Source: Cryptomeria japonica
Lineage: Eukaryota > Streptophyta > Pinopsida > Cupressales > Cupressaceae
DNA length: 64,000 bases
Reading direction: 5' to 3'
NCBI RefSeq assembly: GCF_030272615.1
Contig: NC_081413.1
Location: 723,255,649 to 723,319,648 of the forward strand
Part shown: positions 58,701-64,000 of the stretch, one piece after another
Position numbering within the stretch: the first letter of the stretch is position 1
Layout of the letters: every line of letters starts with the position of its first letter
Made by a program: the position numbers and the translations under genes
The notes under the pieces: generated by a model
Databases searched by the model: none
Told to the model about the DNA's origin: nothing
The model's input: the letters and a program-made list of their open reading frames with translations, nothing else

Positions 58701-59029
58701 AAAAGTTTCGGTGATTGATCATGACAAGGGGAAGACACCCAATGCACATCTGAAAGACATATATATAGACCGGGACCAAAACATATGTACAAGAAACCAG
58801 AGTATGTAAGACAATGATGTTGACCAATAACAGGCCTGAAACAGAACATTGGGTCAAGACAAAGATAGGCATGATAAACCGACTAAGAGAAAGCATAGCT
58901 AGAAGTCATGATAGATGACAGAGCAATGATCTCATTACTCATGGCGCCTAATTGCCAGGTTTCACCATGGTACTTGCCCAAAGCGCCTGTTTGCTAGGTT
59001 TTCACTAGAGGGTGAATCATTTTTCTTTA

Positions 59030-59165
59030 CTTTTTTGCTCTTTTTTCTTTGCTTTTCACTTTTTTCTTTGTATTTTCTTGATTTTTTTCATTTTTTTGTA
59101 CTTTTTGCTTTTTTCATTTTTTTTGTATTTTTTGCTTTTTTCATTTTTTTGTATTTTTTTCGGGA
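59030..59165. repeat. T-rich tandem repeat, TTTTTTGTATTTTTTGCTTT unit
   Basis: Three to four copies. On the pol strand it is an A-rich run right after the pol stop, in the same place as the A-rich run of Gypsy-1 (480-540). Confidence 0.85.
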
Positions 59166-59194
59166 TCATACTTGAAGAAGTGCTGATAGAAACA

Positions 59195-60332
59195 CTATGC
59201 CCAGTACTTGCAAAGGTGCATGCTATTTATAGGATCGGACAAAGGTTCACCTTCTGGAGTGGCAAGCTGATATGCCCCCGAGCCATAAGCTGCAGTCACT
59301 ATGAAAGGCCCAACCCAATTAGGTTCAAACTTGCCCTTGATGATGTCAGTAGACTGTGCATTCTTGGGGTTTGAAGTGTCACCCTTTGACTTTCTTATTA
59401 TAAGAGTGACGGAGACGGTTTTGATATGCTTGCAAATGTGTCAGGGTTGTCTAGCGTTTCTCATCTAACATTTCAAGTTGATGCAGCCAGGAGACTCTGT
59501 GTGTCTCATCATCAATCAAATGTTGCAAGGAAACATGCAAGGAGGGAATCTCCAATTCCAAAGGTAAAATGGCTTCCGCACCATACACCAAGGAATAAGG
59601 TGTTGCGCCAATAGGTGTGCGGATAGAAGTGCGATAGGCCCATAGTGCTGGATTCAACTGTACATGCCAATCTCGACCAACATCATTGACAACCTTTTTC
59701 AGGATCTTGATAATGGTTTTATTGGATGCTTCAGCTTGACCATTACCCTATGGATAGTATGGACTAGAAAAATGGTGTTGAATATGAAACTTGTCACAGA
59801 GTTCTTTGACATCTTTATTCTTAAAAGGTCGACCATTATCTATGACTATGGCAAGGGGTACCCCATATCTGCATATGATATAGTTCAGCAAGAATTTTGA
59901 AATTTGAACACCAGTGATATAGGTCATGGGGATGGCCTCGATCCATTTTGTAAAATATTTTGTAGCTGTAATGATGAACTTGTGTCCATTTTCAGATGTC
60001 GGGTGAATCTTGCCAATAAGATCCAATCCCCACTGAGAAAAGGGCCATGGAGATATGATAGAATGTAGATCTTGGGCTGGTGCATGAATATAATTTCCAT
60101 GTATCTGGCACTTGTAGCACTTCTTAACAAAATCATGAACGTCTTTTTCTAGAGTGGGCCAATAATACCCAGCACGAATCAACTTTTTGGCTAAGCTTAG
60201 ACCATTGAAATGGCCCCCGCATATACCATTGTGAACCTCATGTAAAGCCATTTGTGCTTCGTCAGAATCCAAACACCTGAGGAGGGATATGGTCAAAGGA
60301 ACGGCGGTAAAGGGTGTCGGCAATGATGACAT
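59195..60332 (-). pseudogene. Gypsy-2 integrase
   Basis: Zinc finger: HEVHNGICGGHFNG and CYKCQIHG (HHCC, about 60230-60110). Core: WGLDLIGKI (first Asp, about 60030), VIDNGRPFKNKDV (second Asp, about 59850), [11 protein letters not shown] (Glu, about 59745), so all three catalytic residues are kept. A TAG at 59748-59750 replaces the Gln of [25 protein letters not shown] marks the region shared with Gypsy-1. TAG at 59451, then frameshifts; the end KGKFEPNWVGPFIVTAAYGS to HLCKYWA stops with TAG at 59195-59197. It would insert the cDNA into the genome. Confidence 0.92.
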
Positions 60333-60990
60333 ATTTGGCCGTTTGTCGGATAAAGGCTCAGCGTTGATTAGTGGAAAGGTTAGGTGGTAAGGTCTGGGAT
60401 TTCAAATATTGATATATATCATTGTACCATGGGGAGTTAGGACCAACAAGAACGCACATCACATCTATTGTCGGAATGTCAAAAGAAGGGACAAGCAATT
60501 GTTCAACCAAAAATTCACACTTGTCCATATTATGGGGCATATTCAACATGGAAGCGATTGTAGCCATTGCATCTGCCGACTTGTTTTGCATTCTTGGAAC
60601 TTGACTGAAATGGATAGCTATGAATTTTGTCTTGAAGAAATCTACCATGTGCTTATAGGGAATAAGATTTTCATCTTTTGTTTCGTAGTCATCATTGACT
60701 TGTCGGATGACTAACTGAGAATCTCCATAGACTTGTAAATGTGTGATGTTCTAGTGGACTGCTACTTGGAGGCATGTGACTAGTGCTTCATACTCTGCAA
60801 TGTTGTTGGTACAATGGAAAGTTATTCTGTAAGAATTGGGAATAGCATCACCTTGAGGGGTGACAAACAAGATGCCTGCTCTGGACCTGAACTTGGTATG
60901 GGACCCATCAAAATATAACTTCCATTCATTAGAAGATGCAAGAGTAAAGACAGATTCATCTGGAAAATCAGTCAACATGGGATGATCATC
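60333..60990 (-). pseudogene. Gypsy-2 second (archaeal-type) RNase H and linker
   Basis: KLYFDGSHTKFRSRAGI (first Asp, about 60930), HCTNNIAEYEALVTCLQVAV (Glu), then across a TAG (60751) HLQVYGDSQLVIRQVN (second Asp) and NKSADAMATIAS (last Asp, about 60580). This four-residue set and the DGS start are those of the extra RNase H acquired by Tat-lineage gypsy elements. It removes RNA from RNA-DNA hybrids. Two stops (60751 and 60358) interrupt the region. Confidence 0.88.
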
Positions 60991-61701
60991 ATAAATAGGA
61001 GCTTCTGCAAGTTGATCTGCTATGACTTGTCCTTTTATTTCCTTTCGCTCCATATACTCAATATCAAATTCACTGAGGATCATCACCCACTTGGCTAGGC
61101 GACCCGTCAAAGCTACTCTGCTAAGCAAATATTTTAAGGGGTCAATTTTTGCAACCAGCAATGTTTGGTGATTTAACATATAGTGTCAAAGTTTCTGTGT
61201 TGCAAAGACCACTGCTAAGCATGCCCGTTCAATAGTTGAATAATTTAGCTCATAGCCTACAAGTGTCCGGCTAATATAATAAACAGCTCGTTCTTTGCCA
61301 TTCTCATCTTGTTGTGCCAATAGAACTCCTAGTGTTGTTTCAGTTGCAGAAATATACAATATAAATGGCTTTCCTTCTATAGGAGGCATTAGGATAGGCA
61401 GCGACAGCAAATAGTCCTTGAGAGCTTGAAAGGCTGATTGACATTGCTCAGTCCATTTAAAAGCAACTCCCTTATGTAATAGATGCTGGAACGGATGACA
61501 CTTGTCTGCCAACTGAGCTATAAAGCAGCGGATTGATTGGAGCTTTCCTTGCAGACTTCTTAATTGCCGAAGATTGGAAGGGGGAGGCATATCCATTATT
61601 GCTTTAACTTTGGCAGGGTCGACTTCGATGCCTCGGTGAGAAACAATATACCCTAGTAATTTGCCAGCTATGACACCAAAGACACATTTCTTTGGATTAA
61701 G
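60991..61701 (-). pseudogene. Gypsy-2 RT thumb/connection and first RNase H
   Basis: LNPKKCVFGV and LLGYIVSHRGIEVDP (61690-61610), MDMPPPSNLRQLRSLQGKLQ (61596), FKWTEQCQSAFQALKDYL, then RNase H: FILYISATETTLGVLLAQ, where the usual catalytic Asp position is not conserved, YYISRTL, YSTIERACLAVVFA, and GRLAKWVMILSEFDIEYMER. In the Tat lineage this first RNase H is commonly degenerate and the second one active, and the residues here agree. TAG/TAA-type stops at 61702 and 61186. Confidence 0.88.
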
Positions 61702-63237
61702 TCAGAGCTTGTAGGTCACCATTCGGTCAAAGATAGGTCCCAGGATGGCTAGATGACTATCTCTTGTGACAGATTTGCATAGTAAGTCATCAACATAGTC
61801 CTCCATCAAAGTATGCATGAAATCATGAAAAATTGCCATCATTGCCCTTTGATATGTTGCGCCTACATTTTTAAGACCAAAGGGCATCACATTCCAGCAA
61901 TATGTGCCCCAAGAACAGGTGAATGCGGTCTTATGCTGATCTTCAGGAGCAATGCGAATTTGGTTATAGCCGGAGAAACCATCCATCAATGAGAGCATCT
62001 CATATCCAACAGTCATATCAACTATGATGTCTATGTTTGGCAATGGAAAATCATCTTTAGGGCATGTTTTATTGAGATCCCTAAAATCTATACAGATTCT
62101 GATGCCCCCAGTTACCTTGCTAACTGGTACTAAGTTTGAAATCCAGTCTGCATAATCAATGGGTCTGATAAAGCCGACATCCAGTAATTTTTTTAGTTCC
62201 ACTTTGACCAAAAGAGCCACCTGGGGATGCATCTTTCTAAGTTTCTGTTTGAGGGGCTTGGCATCTGCTTTCAATGGCAAGTGATGAAGGACTAACTCTG
62301 GATCAAGGCCAGGCATATCTGCATAGGACCACGCAAAGCTGATCTTCTTCTGAAGAAAAAAATTGACAAAATCTATCTTTTCCTGTTTTGATAAAGAAGC
62401 CGCAAAATGAATGACCTTAGGGTTGTCAGGTGTACCCAAATTGATTTCCTCGGTCATTTCCACAAGCAATGTTGATTTGTCCTGACTTGATAGGGGTACG
62501 TCCACTCTTCCACCTTTGGGCACCTCAGAGAGGTTTTCACCGGCAGGTACGTCTTTTATTTTTACTTTTGCATGATCAGAGAGTGCCTTACGGTTTTCAC
62601 TCAAAGACCTATTCTTTTGATTTTTTTCTTTTTCTTTTCCTTTTTCATTTTGATGACTGGAAGAGGGAGTTGACTCCCCAAAATATGTCGTGGAATCCAA
62701 ATCAATAGCAAATCCTTCCTTATGATCACCTTGTGGTATGCCTTCCTGTAGTCCAAGGAATTCTGCAATTGCTTCGTCGTTTTGAAAACAATCCAACATG
62801 AGTGGTTCTTGTTGGTCATGTTGGATAAGTTGGGGATAGGTGAGGGGCATGGCATCATCAGTTTTAAGGAGGGAGAGGATTGAGATGGTAAAGATGTAAA
62901 CATCCGTGGTGTCACTGTCTGAGCTGCTGGAATCCGATTCGGAGCTTGGGTCCCAAAATGACTCTATCCAAGCATGAGGACATGTTTTAGGAAGAGAAAT
63001 TATTTCATGTTTGTCTTCCATAGGCAAATTATCAGGGTCAAGAAAAATATTCTCAAGGGCATAGGAGCTAGAAGAAAAAGAACTCCACTCCCATTCATTG
63101 GAATCAGTCTCGGGTCGGGTATCCTCAGGTGCTATTTCATCATCAGAGTTATGCCCTTTTCCACACGTGGTCACTTTGGTAGATGAGGATCCAATTCGCA
63201 ATGGCACAAAACCTAACCCTAAAGTTGGAGGTCGCAT
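61702..63237 (-). CDS. Gypsy-2 reverse transcriptase region (511-codon open frame)
   Basis: The N-terminal third is an acidic Ser-rich linker (FSSSSYALENIFLDPD, SSESDSSSSDSDTTDVYIF) and a Lys-rich stretch. From about residue 270 comes the pre-RT segment (FAWSYADMPGLDPELV, HHLPLKADAKPLKQKLRKM). RT: VGFIRPIDYADWISNLVPV, GGIRICIDFRDLNKTCPKDD, LMDGFSGYNQIRI (first catalytic Asp), WNVMPFGLKNVGATYQRAM, MEDYVDDLL (catalytic YVDD). It copies RNA into DNA at the element. The open frame is a fragment of the pol polyprotein; the ATG at 63237 is unlikely to be the true start since homologous sequence continues upstream past a TAG. Confidence 0.92.
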   Translation of the reverse strand: MRPPTLGLGFVPLRIGSSSTKVTTCGKGHNSDDEIAPEDTRPETDSNEWEWSSFSSSSYALENIFLDPDNLPMEDKHEIISLPKTCPHAWIESFWDPSSESDSSSSDSDTTDVYIFTISILSLLKTDDAMPLTYPQLIQHDQQEPLMLDCFQNDEAIAEFLGLQEGIPQGDHKEGFAIDLDSTTYFGESTPSSSHQNEKGKEKEKNQKNRSLSENRKALSDHAKVKIKDVPAGENLSEVPKGGRVDVPLSSQDKSTLLVEMTEEINLGTPDNPKVIHFAASLSKQEKIDFVNFFLQKKISFAWSYADMPGLDPELVLHHLPLKADAKPLKQKLRKMHPQVALLVKVELKKLLDVGFIRPIDYADWISNLVPVSKVTGGIRICIDFRDLNKTCPKDDFPLPNIDIIVDMTVGYEMLSLMDGFSGYNQIRIAPEDQHKTAFTCSWGTYCWNVMPFGLKNVGATYQRAMMAIFHDFMHTLMEDYVDDLLCKSVTRDSHLAILGPIFDRMVTYKL

Positions 63238-63456
63238 CTTGGGTATAATAGGTTCTAGCCTTCCCTTCTTGTCTGGACCTAAGCCACTGTAGCCATCATA
63301 TCCTTTCTTCTACAGCATAGTAAATCCTTTGCCATACCGTTCCACTGGCAACTTGACAGGTGGGGTCTCGGTTGGATCCTTATAAAGCTAGTCTATGACA
63401 TCATCATCTAAAGTTTCTTTGTCAAGTTCCCCCCATCTTGTAAATGTAGTGGGAGG
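63238..63456 (-). pseudogene. Gypsy-2 G-patch-like segment
   Basis: Reading across stops: FTRWGELDKETLDDDVID, VKLPVERYGKGFTML, a TAG at about 63313, KKGYDGYSGLGPDKKGRLEP and then MRPPTLGLGF. The spacing of Gly and aromatic residues resembles a G-patch, an RNA-binding motif seen in several retroelement polyproteins between protease and RT. Confidence 0.55.
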
Positions 63457-64000
63457 CTAATATTGCATAACCACTTTAGGTTCTTTTTGCAACAAACTTG
63501 GTTTGCCATATGATTTTGGAGATATTGGTAAATTCCCGATGAGGAATGTTTGATCCATTGAATATTCTCCACATCCTTGGTCCTGTATCTTCAGTTTTCC
63601 TTTGACAGCATCTAATAATTCATTAGGATCCACATAGCTATTTGATTTGGCTTCTCTATTGACTGGGACTTGTTGTTGCAGAGAATCCTTTAGGGCAGCA
63701 CAAAATTGAAATGGATTAGGATCTCCTGGAATTGTTATCTTAGTTCCATTGTAGGGATATTTCAAACATTGATGATAGGTGGATGGAACTGCTTGCATTG
63801 CATGGATCCATGGACGACCAAGAATCATATTGTAAGGGAGATCAAGGACTAAGACTTGCAAGAAAGTATTTTCTGTCATTGGACCGACTCTGATAGGCAA
63901 TTTAATTATCCCTTTAGATGGACACTTAGCATCATCATATGTTTTGATGGTTATTCTTTTGGAAGCATCAATGTCATTTTCTGTATAACCAAGGCCAATA
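63457..64000 (-). pseudogene. Gypsy-2 aspartic protease region (partial)
   Basis: From the window edge: LGYTENDIDASKRITIKTYD, DDAKCPSKGIIKLPIRVGP, NTFLQVLVLDLPYNMILGRP (the ILG segment that follows the second half of the protease fold), WIHAMQAVPSTYHQCLKYP and GDPNPFQFC. The catalytic DSG/DTG would lie just beyond 64000. It matures the polyprotein. A TAA follows at 63457. Confidence 0.85.

Larger units (their letters stand above)
57338..59194. other. Gypsy-2 spacer between PMD2 and pol
   Basis: No coding sequence. It holds two T-rich tandem repeats (58449-58700 and 59030-59165). Two copies of a GGTGAAAACCTAGCAAACAG-like motif lie on the minus strand at 58945-59008; Gypsy-1 has one at 546-576. 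57640-58300 has nothing recognisable. Confidence 0.55.
53190..64000 (-). mobile_element. Gypsy-2: Tat-like Ty3/gypsy element, pol to 3' LTR
   Basis: Reading on the minus strand: protease (from beyond 64000), G-patch-like segment, RT, RNase H, second archaeal-type RNase H, integrase with stop at 59195, spacer, an antisense PMD gene (55074-57337), PPT (54711-54725) and 3' LTR (54710 to about 53190). The extra RNase H places it in the Tat lineage. Gag and the 5' LTR lie right of the window. The RT frame is open over 511 codons, so this is the best preserved gypsy in the window, though other parts carry stops. Confidence 0.9.

Noticed and set aside
58301-58809. Phe-rich plus-strand frames resembling membrane segments
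   Set aside because: Produced by the TTTTTCAGGACATTTTTCAA tandem repeat; no gene context.

Overview
The window looks like a stretch of a large, repeat-rich seed-plant nuclear genome. It is AT-rich and CpG-poor and filled with plant-type LTR retrotransposons (Ty1/copia and Ty3/gypsy), a CACTA (En/Spm) DNA transposon and plant mobile domain (PMD) sequences. I found no intact host gene. The species cannot be fixed from the sequence; a gymnosperm would fit, but that is only an impression. Almost every coding region is broken by stops or frameshifts. Many stops are TAG where related proteins have CAG (Gln), or TGG (Trp) preceded by C. This is the pattern expected from long-term CHG methylation and deamination of silenced elements.

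Layout. 1-7.0 kb: 3' part of a Tat-like gypsy element (Gypsy-1, + strand): end of pol, a long non-coding spacer, an antisense PMD gene, a PPT and the 3' LTR. 7.0-11.0 kb: copia element A, entered at its integrase. 11.0-15.6 kb: copia element B, entered just upstream of its GAG-pre-integrase region. 15.6-17.0 kb: gypsy gag on the minus strand. These four look nested: Gypsy-1 in A, A in B, B in the gypsy gag; their left halves would lie outside the window. 18.7-21.9 kb: a copia-type LTR split by a younger LTR. 22.2-24.3 kb: 3' end of a second Tat-like element (Gypsy-3, minus strand) with its antisense PMD gene, cut by a reversed copia LTR. 27.5-29.9 kb: a heavily decayed gypsy element (gag, protease, duplicated RNase H, start of integrase). 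30.1-39.8 kb: a local duplication whose second copy is split by a complete copia element C (30925-39465, TSD TTTGA, two LTRs, PBS, PPT). C itself carries a reversed solo LTR with TSD AAAAC. 40.5-51.3 kb: a CACTA transposon with a TNP2 transposase gene, a SET-domain reading frame and a Ptta/En-Spm-type second gene, ending in a CACTA-type terminal repeat. 53.2-64 kb: a Tat-like element (Gypsy-2, minus strand) with 3' LTR, an antisense PMD gene, and pol with protease, G-patch-like segment, RT, two RNase H domains and integrase, running off the window.

The most interesting signals are: (1) three independent gypsy 3' ends, all with a PMD gene placed antisense between pol and the 3' LTR, with a shared first exon, shared leader and, in the two that are long enough, a shared C-terminal coiled coil; the best one has a good TATA box of its own; and (2) a SET methyltransferase-like domain lying between the two transposase genes of a CACTA element. 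Both are decayed here, but the arrangement is specific enough to look for intact relatives.
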